A stretch of DNA of 64,000 nucleotides. Source: CAWBCI01 sp963787195 (lineage in GTDB: Bacteria > Bacteroidota > Bacteroidia > Bacteroidales > JAGOPY01). Location: contig CAWBCI010000031.1 in assembly GCA_963787195.1 (NCBI GenBank), positions 217,382-281,381 of the forward strand, read 5' to 3'. Shown one piece after another: positions 56,449 through 64,000 of this stretch. The notes beneath the pieces are model-generated. The model did not search any database, was not told where the DNA came from, and saw only the letters and a program-made list of their open reading frames with translations. Made by a program: the position numbers and the translations under genes. The number at the start of each line of letters is the position of its first letter. The first letter of the stretch is position 1.

Positions 56449-59060
56449 ATGAAAAAACTTAGACTCATTCTCTTAAGTATTACTGTTGCCTTCATGGCAT
56501 CAGTATATGCACAGGGCCCCAGTCCTTACCTTACTTTTGCATTTTCAGATCCCATGATAATTTCCGGGACTCCTGATACACTTCAATTTGATGTATCCAT
56601 AAAATGCGATGTAAGCGGTACATATCAATCCGACTTACAAGTTGGTATTTATTACAATCCTGCTGCCTTTGGATCCGATGTTGTGACAAATAACAAGGTT
56701 TTTCTGCAGAAAATAGGATTAAGTGCTGGACAATTAGCTCCTGGATTTCCTTTTTACAATATAATTGGCCCAGGAAATACTGCTAGTAATTTATTCACAT
56801 TTGCCACCGAACAAAATTTAGGATATACCACCGCTGCATTGAACGAAGTAACAACTTCATTTCAGCCTTATATGAGGGTTAAAATGGTAATCGCGGATAA
56901 TACAGAATTGGCTGGATTATATTTTGCTCCTTCTTGGATGGATGATGGTCAATTATATATTTTAAATAGTGGAGAATTCCCATCGGTATATGGTATTAGT
57001 GCATACGACAATGACCTCCTCAATTTCCCCTTAGCAGCTGGAAGCACAGATCTCCTATTCTCAGAAATTGCTTCTCCGTCAAATTCATCGGCTACTTTTG
57101 TTGAAATTTACAATTACGGAGCTACCGATGTTAATTTCGCATCTTTTCCATGGTTTGTTACCAGGGAAAATGACGGTGGTGGCACATACGCAAGTGTGCA
57201 GCTTACAGGAATAATCCCCGCCGGCGGCACCTATGTTGTTGCAGGGGATGAAACAAACTTCCTGGCTGCTTATCCTGGTATGGTTGCTGATCAATACGAT
57301 CCGGCTATTTCAGGTGCCGGAACTGACGCCTACTTCCTCTCCACTGATGCAGCTCACGGAACCGGTACCGATATTGATGTTTACGGAGTTGACAATCAGA
57401 GTGGCACAGGCCAGGCATGGGGCTACATCGGTAGTCACGCAGTAAGACATTACCCGATATTGACTCATAATACAACCTGGACTGCATCTGAATGGGTTGT
57501 AAGTTCAGCTGAAAATATTGATATGACCCCGGGAAGCCATCATGCAACCCTAATATGGAATGGAAGTACAGATACGGAATGGAGAGATCCTTCCAACTGG
57601 ACTGCAGCTTATGTTCCGGATGCCGGTCATAATGTTGATATCCCTACGGCAGCTTCAAACTCCCCGGTCATTAGTACAGGTGATAATGCAATATTGCAAT
57701 GATCTGAGTATCGGAACCCCTGACCTAACCACATCCGCTCTGACTATTGAATCAGATGCCGCTATTTGGAGATGGTTCCCTGATTACTTATGGAACTGTT
57801 ACCGGGATGGCCGATGTTCAAAGATTCATCAGCGCTGATCAATATCATTATGTATCCTCTCCGATAGCCGATGCAATGTCAGGAGTTTATCTGCACTGCT
57901 GGTTAAAAACATATGATGAAAGCTCCAATATGTGGGCCGATTTTATTGTACCGGAAACAGATCCTATGCCTACCATGCAAGGTTTTGCAGTATGGAGTTC
58001 CAGTATCAATCCATGGTCACAATGGGCGCCTCCTTTAGGTGATACCACAACCCATTATATCGGAACCCCGAATTTTCAGTCGCAAAGTGTTGGGCTAACC
58101 AACACAGTTGATGGTTGGAATTTCGTTGGAAATCCATACCCCTCAGCCCTTGACTGGGAAGCTGACGGCTGGACGAAAACAAACCTTACTACAGACATGT
58201 TCGCTATTTGGAATGGAACTGCTGGGGATTATGCACAATATACCGTCGGTAGTGGTGGTATTAACGATGGAACACAGTATATCCCTTCCACACAGGGCTT
58301 CTTTGTTCAATGCGATGCTGGTGGCGGTACTCTTGGAGTTAATGATGCTTCCCGGGTATATAGCGTTCAGGCTTTCTGGAAGAATTCACAGGAATTATTT
58401 GCTCAAAGGCTTAGCCTCACCTTATCAAATGGAACGAATAATGATGAAACAGTGATCTTTTTTAATAGTAATGCGTCAACAGGAATTGATTACAGCTATG
58501 ATGCAAGAAAATTCTTCTCGTCTACCACAGCTCAATTATTTACCATGTCAGGCCAGTATAAAATGGCTATCAATACCTTGAACAATCCTGATCAAAGTGA
58601 TGCTATACCAATGGGAATAGCCATACCTCAGGATGGTGCCGGTCAGTATACGATATCAGCTTCAAATATTGAAAGTTTCGATGCTTCCACTCCAATTTAC
58701 CTGGAAGATTTGAAGGAAAAGAATTATGTGGACCTAAGGCAGAATGCTACGTATTCTTTCGCAGCTTCACCACAGGATGACCCACTTCGTTTCATTGTCC
58801 ATTTCAAAAATACTTTAGGTATTGCTGATCCGGGAAATACAAGTGTAACAAATATATATTCCTATAATAAAGATGTTTATGTCAATTTTACCGGCAGTAA
58901 TGGAGAAATTGTGATTTACAATCTTTTAGGACAGGAAGTAAGCCGTAAAACAGCTGAAAACGGACTTAATAAAATCAGTCTTACACAAAGCAATTCTGCT
59001 TATGTCGTGAAGGTTATTAGTAACCAATCAGTCGTAAGTCAGAAAGTTTTTGTGAAATAA
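56449..59060 (+). CDS. T9SS-exported protein with cohesin-like and lamin-tail domains, two frameshifts
   Basis: A corrected 869-residue protein with signal MKKLRLILLSITVAFMASVYA. N-terminal 170 residues resemble a cohesin-type beta-sandwich (LQFDVSIKCDVSGTYQSDLQ, VGIYYNPAAFG), weaker than in the neighbours. A lamin tail domain follows (LLFSEIASPSNSSATFVEIY to about residue 360), then a beta-solenoid-like start (IWNGSTDTEWRDPSNW), a long unknown region with W/G-rich strands (WNFVGNPYPSALDW), and a T9SS sorting domain (NIYSYNKDVYVNFTGSNGEI, VKVISNQSVVSQKVFVK). One extra T near 57696 and one near 57761 split the frame; removing them gives NAICNDLSIGTPD and DAAIGDGSLITYG. Likely surface exposed; function unknown. 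Confidence 0.8.
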
Positions 59061-59113
59061 GCGTTAAGCGCCACCTAATAGTTGTATTTTTGTAAACAGA
59101 AAAATTTATACAG

Positions 59114-59356
59114 ATGAAAAAAGCAATCCGCATATTAGCAATAGCATTTTTAATCAGCATTGGGACATTATTCATCAGTTCTTTAAGCGCACAACCATTG
59201 CCGGGTGGAGATCCATCAGGTGGTGGCACTGGCAGTGGAGCTCCTGTTGGAGGTTATGCCCCAATTGGCAGCGGGCTGGTTATATTATTAGCATTAGGTG
59301 CCGGTTATGGCACTAAAAAAGTTTACGACTTCAGAAAGAAAAGTATAATCGAATAG
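59114..59356 (+). CDS. Small protein with signal peptide and C-terminal PID-CTERM-like anchor
   Basis: An 80-residue protein in two parts: an N-terminal signal peptide (ILAIAFLISIGTLFISSLSA) and a Gly/Pro-rich linker leading to APIGSGLVILLALGAGYGTK, a hydrophobic stretch ended by basic residues (KKVYDFRKKS). This matches the small Bacteroidota proteins whose C-terminal anchor resembles an exosortase-type signal (PID-CTERM; here PIGSG rather than PIDGG). Such genes are often found beside large T9SS surface proteins. No sorting enzyme gene is in the window. It lies 53 bp after the lamin-tail gene. Confidence 0.62.
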   Translation: MKKAIRILAIAFLISIGTLFISSLSAQPLPGGDPSGGGTGSGAPVGGYAPIGSGLVILLALGAGYGTKKVYDFRKKSIIE

Positions 59357-59873
59357 GCTAATGTATATTCTCCGGGCTTTCTAATTGACCCGAAGGTAAA
59401 TTATTAACCGGTGGAATTATTCTGCCTTTTCTAGATATTGATCAAACCTGATTGTGATATTTCACAATCAGGGTTTTTTTAATAAAATCCGGGAGAAATA
59501 CTGAATTTCTAAGAATGGACTACCACGCCGCAAGCAGTGGGGTATCTATAGGAAACACCTCATTTTCGTCTCAAGAGAATGGGAATTTAATCCCGGGAGA
59601 TCCAGAATAAGACTTCGTCTTTTCGGATCAATTCGACTAAGGAATTTTTCTTCGCTTCACTTGAAAAAATTGTGTCTCATTGATTCAACAAATCGATGTG
59701 AATAAAATATTTCCCTGCTATTCCACTTTATCTATTCCTTAGCTAATTTAGCCGCATTTTCAGAAAGCAATTAATGCATTTGAGCATAGATGGCAATTAT
59801 ATGTCATAGTCATAAAGAAGATGAAATAAATTATCAGATTAATCGTTTCTCTAAAGCAATAATCCTGTAAATT
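59357..59873 (+). other. 517-bp non-coding region with a terminator and a decayed palindrome
   Basis: Between the small anchored protein gene and exbB. It starts with AT-rich spacer and a terminator (59447-59480). Then 59519-59700 has a different look: a degenerate palindrome (TACCACGCCGC..GCAGTGGGGTA, 59521-59544), CCCGGG, and a small AAGAC-TTC-GTCTT hairpin near 59609-59622. No coding frame is convincing. I suspect a degraded mobile or REP-like element. Confidence 0.5.
59447..59480 (+). terminator. Rho-independent terminator ending the surface-protein cluster
   Basis: A perfect 11-bp stem CCTGATTGTGA (59447-59457) with TCACAATCAGG (59462-59472), a 4-nt loop and a seven-T tail. Confidence 0.93.
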
Positions 59874-60578
59874 ATGATCTCAGAAATCCTCTTACAAATC
59901 AGTACTGCTAATACACTTGGTGCAGAGAAGCTGGCAGATGGCCAGCCCACTGAAATAACGCTTTCAGTTTACGATCTGGCACTTAAAGGCGGATGGATCA
60001 TGGCCATATTAGGCGTGCTTTCCATCATTGCCATTTATATATTTATTGAACGCTATCTCACTATTGTAAAAGCTTCACGGGAAGATAAAAATTTCATGAA
60101 TAATATAAGGGATTTTATACATAACGGCAGGCTTGATTCAGCTCTTGCCTTATGTAAAAATAATGAAAGCCCGATTGCCCGAATGATTGAAAAAGGACTT
60201 ATCAGGATCGGGCGCCCTCTCAATGATATTAATACAGCCATTGAAAATGTCGGAAAACTGGAGGTTTCCCGCCTTGAAAAAAACATAGCCGGATTGGCAA
60301 CCATTTCCGGTGTTGGACCCATGCTGGGATTCCTGGGCACTGTTATAGGTATGATCATTGCTTTCTATGATATGTCGATGGCAGGCAACAATATTGATAT
60401 TTCGCTTCTATCAGGTGGGATTTACCAGGCAATGATCACCACAGTGGGTGGCCTTATCGTAGGTATTATCGCCATTGTCTGTTATAATATTCTGGTTGCT
60501 AAAATAGAAAAACTGGTATTCTTACTCGAAGCCAGAACTTCTGAATTCATGGACTTATTACACGAACCAGCTGCCTAA
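59874..60578 (+). CDS. exbB: MotA/TolQ/ExbB family proton channel
   Basis: A 234-residue inner-membrane protein that, with ExbD, converts proton motive force into TonB movement. There are three hydrophobic segments (GGWIMAILGVLSIIAIYIFI near residue 35-55; ISGVGPMLGFLGTVIGMIIA near 145-165; MITTVGGLIVGIIAIVCYNI near 185-205), and the family motif GPMLGFLGTVIGMI is intact. The short acidic N-terminus is periplasmic. It is followed in 12 bp by an ExbD/TolR gene and by a TonB/TolA-like gene. TolQRA is the alternative reading, but no TolB/Pal gene is present. Confidence 0.92.
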   Translation: MISEILLQISTANTLGAEKLADGQPTEITLSVYDLALKGGWIMAILGVLSIIAIYIFIERYLTIVKASREDKNFMNNIRDFIHNGRLDSALALCKNNESPIARMIEKGLIRIGRPLNDINTAIENVGKLEVSRLEKNIAGLATISGVGPMLGFLGTVIGMIIAFYDMSMAGNNIDISLLSGGIYQAMITTVGGLIVGIIAIVCYNILVAKIEKLVFLLEARTSEFMDLLHEPAA

Positions 60579-60590
60579 TGTACTCTGATT

Positions 60591-61001
60591 ATGCCCATAC
60601 AAACCAGAAATAAACGTAGCGTTAATTTCAGCATGGCTTCTATGAGTGACCTGGTCTTCCTGTTGCTTATCTTTTTCATGTTGACTTCAACGCTTGTCGC
60701 CCCAAATGCAATTAAGCTATTATTACCAAACAGTAATAGTAAGACATTGTCGAAACAAACCCTTACCGTTTATATCAGTCCCGCTAAGGAATATTATGTG
60801 GATGAAAAAAAAGTGCCGGAAAGTGGATTGGTTTCAGAAATCGGCAAGAAAGTTGCTGGTCAACAGGAGGCCTCTATCGTTCTTCGGTCAGATAAGAGCA
60901 TTCCGGTACAATATATTGTCAATGTTATAGATGCAGTTAATGATCTGAATCAGAAAAACGGAACCAAGCATAAGGTTATACTAGCTACTTCACCTAAATG
61001 A
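60591..61001 (+). CDS. exbD: ExbD/TolR family biopolymer transport protein
   Basis: A 136-residue protein with one N-terminal helix (MASMSDLVFLLLIFFMLTSTL, residues about 15-35), where the Asp in SMSDLVFLLLIFF corresponds to the functional proton-conducting Asp of ExbD/TolR. A short periplasmic domain follows (YVDEKKVPESGLVSEIGKKV, ASIVLRSDKSIPVQYIVNVI). It is in the operon exbB-exbD-tonB, its stop overlapping the next start by ATGA at 60998-61001. Confidence 0.92.
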   Translation: MPIQTRNKRSVNFSMASMSDLVFLLLIFFMLTSTLVAPNAIKLLLPNSNSKTLSKQTLTVYISPAKEYYVDEKKVPESGLVSEIGKKVAGQQEASIVLRSDKSIPVQYIVNVIDAVNDLNQKNGTKHKVILATSPK

Positions 61002-61807
61002 CAAGTGAAAAACAAAATAAGGTCAAAGGTATAGTCGGCACAATTGCTTTTCACGCAATTCTGCTGCTTGTATTTGTTTTCTTTGGTCTTACAACTCCTT
61101 TGCCTCTTCCGGGTGAAGAGGGTGTGGAAGTAAACCTGGGAAATTCTGACCAGGGTATGGGTAAAATTCAAAAGATTGAACCTGCACCTGCAAAAGTAAT
61201 TCCTCCCCCACCCGAGCCCGAAAAAGAAGTGAAAGAAAAGATTATCACTCAGGATGTTGAAGAAGCACCCGCAATTGAGCAGAAAAAGAAAGAGATTAAG
61301 AAACCTGTAATAAAACCTGAAATAAAGCCCAAAGAAATCGTCAAGGAAAAACAACCGGAAAAAGAGGAACTTCCACCACCCAAAGTCAATCCTAAAGCCC
61401 TTTATAAAGGTAAAAGCACAACAGAAGGTCAGGGTGGCAGTGAAGGTGAGACTAATAAACCCGGAGATCAGGGAAGTCCATATGGTGATCCGAATGTCAG
61501 CAATCATGAAGGAAAAGGAGGGCAGGGAAATGGAATTTCATATAGCCTCGGAGGCCGTGGTGCTCTCACTTTGCCTAAACCGGAATATAATTCAGAAGAC
61601 CAGGGAAAAGTTGTAGTTACTATTAAAGTTGATCAGCAGGGAAACGTGACAAGTGCAGATGCAGGGGCTAAAGGCACAAATGTTTCTGATCATAAATTAT
61701 GGGAAATGGCAAGACTGGCTGCCCTCAGATCCAAATTCAGTGCAGATCCGAATGCACCTCCGCTTCAAACCGGCACCATCACATACAACTTCATAAGACT
61801 CAATTAG
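60998..61807 (+). CDS. TonB/TolA-like energy transducer
   Basis: A 269-residue protein with a cytoplasmic basic N-terminus, one membrane helix (residues about 10-30, IVGTIAFHAILLLVFVFFGL), a Pro/Lys/Glu-rich periplasmic spacer (KVIPPPPEPEKEVKEK and following), a Gly-rich linker and a C-terminal TonB-type domain (GKVVVTIKVDQQGNVTSADA, LAALRSKFSADPNAPPLQTG). TonB fits the C-terminal domain best; a TolA-like role cannot be excluded. It overlaps exbD by 4 bp and could energise the TonB receptor at 16-18.3 kb among others. Confidence 0.88.
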   Translation: MTSEKQNKVKGIVGTIAFHAILLLVFVFFGLTTPLPLPGEEGVEVNLGNSDQGMGKIQKIEPAPAKVIPPPPEPEKEVKEKIITQDVEEAPAIEQKKKEIKKPVIKPEIKPKEIVKEKQPEKEELPPPKVNPKALYKGKSTTEGQGGSEGETNKPGDQGSPYGDPNVSNHEGKGGQGNGISYSLGGRGALTLPKPEYNSEDQGKVVVTIKVDQQGNVTSADAGAKGTNVSDHKLWEMARLAALRSKFSADPNAPPLQTGTITYNFIRLN

Positions 61808-61857
61808 ATAAAAATTTACACCTCAATAAAAGAATATAATACTCATATTTCTGCGAG

Positions 61858-63138
61858 ATGAATTACCAGCAGACCCTCTCCTTCTTATATGATCAACTTC
61901 CCATGTTTCAGCGAATAGGAGGAGCTGCCTATAAAGCCGACTTAAAAACAACTGAAGAAATATGCAACTTGCTTGGAAACCCCGAAAACTCATTCCCCTC
62001 AATTCATGTTGCCGGTACCAATGGCAAAGGCTCGGTTTCTCACCTTCTGGCATCAGTACTGCAAAGTGCAGGATACAAGACTGGTCTGTATACCTCACCA
62101 CATCTGAAGGATTTCAGGGAACGCATCCGTATTAATGGCCAAATGATTCCGAAATCATATGTTACACGATTTGTAAGTGAACACAGGGAGATTCTTGACT
62201 CATTGAAACCCTCTTTTTTTGAATATACGGTAGCCCTCGCCTTCAAGTATTTTTCAGAACAACAGCTGGATGTAGCGGTAATCGAAGTCGGTATGGGAGG
62301 GCGACTGGACTCAACAAATGTCATAACTCCTTTGGTTTCTGTAATTACAAACATCAGCATGGATCATTCAGCTTTTCTTGGAAATACATTAAAGCTTATT
62401 GCAGCTGAAAAAGCCGGAATCATTAAAACAGGGGTACCCGTCATTATTGGAGAAACCCAGGAGGAGGTAAAAGATGTTTTCTTAGAAAAAGCAAGAAAAA
62501 TTGGGGCAAATTTGGTTTTTGCAGATCAGAATTTTTCGCAAATTCCTAATAGTGATATTCAGTATTTATCATTCAAAAATAAAAATGAAATAATAATATC
62601 AAATATCGATTGCCCTCTGAAAGGAAATTATCAGAAAAAAAACTTTATAAGCGTTCTTCAAACCATAGATCAACTAAGGTTATCCGGAAAATTTATTATT
62701 GATGATGAAAGTATTCGTAATGGTTTTAAGGATGTTATCAGAGATACCGGTCTCAGAGGTCGATGGGAAATATTGTCAGAAAATCCAAAAATTATTTGTG
62801 ATGTTGGGCATAATGAAGCCGGTATTTTGGAAATATTGGAAAGCCTGAAAAATGTCAAATACCAAAAACTGCACTGGGTTTTGGGAATGGTAAATGATAA
62901 GGACATTGAACATATACTTCAAATGCTGCCTAAAAATGCCACTTATTATTTTTGTAAGGCTGATATCCCCAGAGGCCTTGACACGGCAATTCTTTCAGAA
63001 AAAGCACATCATGCCGGATTAAAGGGCAAATCATATGAATCTGTAAAGGATGCTTATTTGGAAGCAAAGAAGAATGCAAAAGAAAATGATCTGGTTTTTG
63101 CAGGCGGAAGTACATTCACAGTTGCGGAAATTCTCTGA
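61858..63138 (+). CDS. folC: Bifunctional folylpolyglutamate synthase/dihydrofolate synthase
   Basis: A 426-residue Mur-ligase-like enzyme that adds glutamate to dihydropteroate and folates. Motifs: the ATP loop HVAGTNGKGSVSHLLASVLQ, the folate-binding segment GLYTSPHLKDFRERIRING, the MGGRLDSTNV motif, ITNISMDHSAFLG with the metal-binding His, and the C-terminal ICDVGHNEAGILEIL. The start at ATG 61858 gives MNYQQTLSFLYDQLPMFQRI, normal for Bacteroidota. It is downstream of the tonB-like gene by 50 bp and could be cotranscribed. Confidence 0.95.
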   Translation: MNYQQTLSFLYDQLPMFQRIGGAAYKADLKTTEEICNLLGNPENSFPSIHVAGTNGKGSVSHLLASVLQSAGYKTGLYTSPHLKDFRERIRINGQMIPKSYVTRFVSEHREILDSLKPSFFEYTVALAFKYFSEQQLDVAVIEVGMGGRLDSTNVITPLVSVITNISMDHSAFLGNTLKLIAAEKAGIIKTGVPVIIGETQEEVKDVFLEKARKIGANLVFADQNFSQIPNSDIQYLSFKNKNEIIISNIDCPLKGNYQKKNFISVLQTIDQLRLSGKFIIDDESIRNGFKDVIRDTGLRGRWEILSENPKIICDVGHNEAGILEILESLKNVKYQKLHWVLGMVNDKDIEHILQMLPKNATYYFCKADIPRGLDTAILSEKAHHAGLKGKSYESVKDAYLEAKKNAKENDLVFAGGSTFTVAEIL

Positions 63139-63150
63139 TACTTTCACTTA

Positions 63151-63354
63151 TCACCCTCCGCTAATCATATGATGGATCTTAACATTATCTCCTTCATGAA
63201 TAATTACATCATCTCTATTTTCTTTCCTGACAAGCGTTCCGTTTACCCTGGTAACGAGTAGACGAAAGCTAAAGTTCTTTAATTCTATCAGTTCGGAAAG
63301 GCTGACTGTATCACGATTTACTACTTCAGGGCGGTTATTTAGTATTATTTTCAT
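63151..63354 (-). CDS. thiS: Sulfur carrier protein ThiS
   Basis: A 67-residue ubiquitin-fold protein that carries sulfur as C-terminal thiocarboxylate for thiazole synthesis in the thiamine pathway. The chain MKIILNNRPEVVNRDTVSLS ends in VKIHHMISGG, and the terminal Gly-Gly is the functional feature. ATG 63354 is preferred; ATG 63366 adds four residues. It overlaps the end of thiF by 20 bp, as expected for thiazole operons. Confidence 0.93.
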   Translation of the reverse strand: MKIILNNRPEVVNRDTVSLSELIELKNFSFRLLVTRVNGTLVRKENRDDVIIHEGDNVKIHHMISGG

Positions 63355-63940
63355 TGTATATATCATCCAATAATATCCTCAGTACTTCATTTGCCTGCAT
63401 ATTTGCTACGATCCCCACGCGAGGTGCCAATGGCGGAAGGTTTTCAGAAACTTCAGTAATACCGTCACCACAAATAATCAAATTCCCATCTCTTACTATC
63501 TTCAAATGATCTGTCTGTCCCCATCCCGCTAATCCATGCCCAGACACTATAAACTTAGCTGGCATTTCACTCAAAACCGTTTCAATGATCAGAGCTTTCA
63601 TTTCGTCCGAATCAAAAGCTTCTACGATGACATCACAATTCCTGAAAATTGCACTTATATTGTCCGATTTCAATTTAAGATCCCAGGCTTGAATTTCAAC
63701 ATTTTTTTCTACCCTCAATATATTATCCCGCAAAGCAATCACTTTCTTCATCCCGATCTGGTCAGAAAAAAAGTATTGACGATTTAAGTTTGATGCATCC
63801 ACTACATCAAAATCAGCCAGGACCAGATTTCCAACGCCTGTTCGTGCAAGTGCTACGGCGCAATTAGAACCCAGTCCGCCACAACCGGCAATCCCGACAG
63901 TGGCCTTATTTAAACGACGACGAATCTCCTGATTATTCAA
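63335..63940 (-). CDS. thiF: ThiS adenylyltransferase ThiF (family 2), N-terminus uncertain
   Basis: An E1-like enzyme of about 200 residues that adenylates ThiS to allow sulfur transfer. The Rossmann motif (VGIAGCGGLGSNCAVALART), the NLNRQYF motif with the catalytic Arg, and the acceptor region (ADFDVVDASN) are visible. It lacks the CxxC zinc motifs of E. coli ThiF/MoeB, as in the short family 2 form. No ATG begins the frame; TTG 63940 is the most likely start and the upstream stop lies at 63989-63991. Homologues often start with about 15-20 more residues, so a frameshift at the edge is possible. Other thiamine genes should lie beyond the window. Confidence 0.87.
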   Translation of the reverse strand: MNNQEIRRRLNKATVGIAGCGGLGSNCAVALARTGVGNLVLADFDVVDASNLNRQYFFSDQIGMKKVIALRDNILRVEKNVEIQAWDLKLKSDNISAIFRNCDVIVEAFDSDEMKALIIETVLSEMPAKFIVSGHGLAGWGQTDHLKIVRDGNLIICGDGITEVSENLPPLAPRVGIVANMQANEVLRILLDDIYNENNTK

Positions 63941-64000
63941 ATGCTTCAGTTTATGAAAAACAAAATTAAAATATATTATCTGATAAATCTAAAATTTATA

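Noticed and set aside
47442..59060. Classical cellulosome gene cluster
   Set aside because: No glycoside hydrolase, carbohydrate-binding module or S-layer anchor was recognised; only non-enzymatic modules are present.
60950..61507. Minus-strand frame opposite the tonB-like gene (Phe/Arg-rich)
   Set aside because: Its composition is the mirror of the Lys/Pro/Glu-rich TonB spacer, which lies in an obvious exbB-exbD-tonB operon.

Overview
The window is a chromosomal segment of a Bacteroidota bacterium, probably Bacteroidales or a close relative. Evidence: type IX secretion (T9SS) genes (porV, two porU-like sortases, a PorP/SprF protein, gldJ), T9SS C-terminal sorting domains, DUF5686/DUF5687 families, the archaeal/eukaryotic-type ProS, ThiF family 2, and promoters of the TTTG-N(19-21)-TAnnTTTG type. 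Most of the window is ordinary housekeeping. No phage, insertion sequence with a transposase, CRISPR array or rRNA is visible.

Layout: 0-5.7 kb (minus): priA (cut by the left edge), pfkA, an RlmL-like methyltransferase, an AI-2E family permease. 5.7-10.8 kb (plus): MazG-like pyrophosphohydrolase, an ABC exporter pair, a DUF5686 outer-membrane protein. 10.9-18.9 kb: proS (minus), a Tyr/Gly/Ser-rich lipoprotein, a FadL-like porin, a TonB-dependent receptor, a five-repeat secreted protein. 19-23.2 kb (minus): a tetraheme cytochrome - 4x[4Fe-4S] - NrfD redox operon plus a polytopic membrane protein. 23.6-30.8 kb: cyclophilin, tRNA-Leu, tRNA-Gly, aqpZ, mutS, a SpoU methyltransferase, a RecD-like helicase, ispF. 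30.8-45.1 kb: T9SS/cell-wall locus: porV, two tandem porU paralogues (minus), then sprF/porP-like, gldJ, murF, anmK (plus). 45.2-46.9 kb: NhaD antiporter. 47.4-59.4 kb (plus): four large secreted modular proteins and one small C-terminally anchored protein. 59.9-63.1 kb: ExbB/ExbD/TonB and folC. 63.2-64 kb (minus): thiS and thiF.

The most interesting part is 47.4-59.4 kb. These proteins are built from cohesin-like and dockerin-like modules, Ig/PKD-like repeats, a lamin-tail domain and T9SS sorting domains. One has four cohesin-like modules and ends in a clean two-repeat dockerin without a T9SS sorting domain, so it looks like a scaffold. No catalytic enzyme is present, so this resembles a non-cellulosomal cohesin-dockerin surface assembly, encoded 8-17 kb from the sortase and shuttle genes that would put its partners on the cell surface.

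Nine genes carry together 13 single-base frameshifts, nearly all in short homopolymers, and correcting each restores a normal full-length family member. I read these as consensus errors, not pseudogenes, and annotate each gene across the shift.
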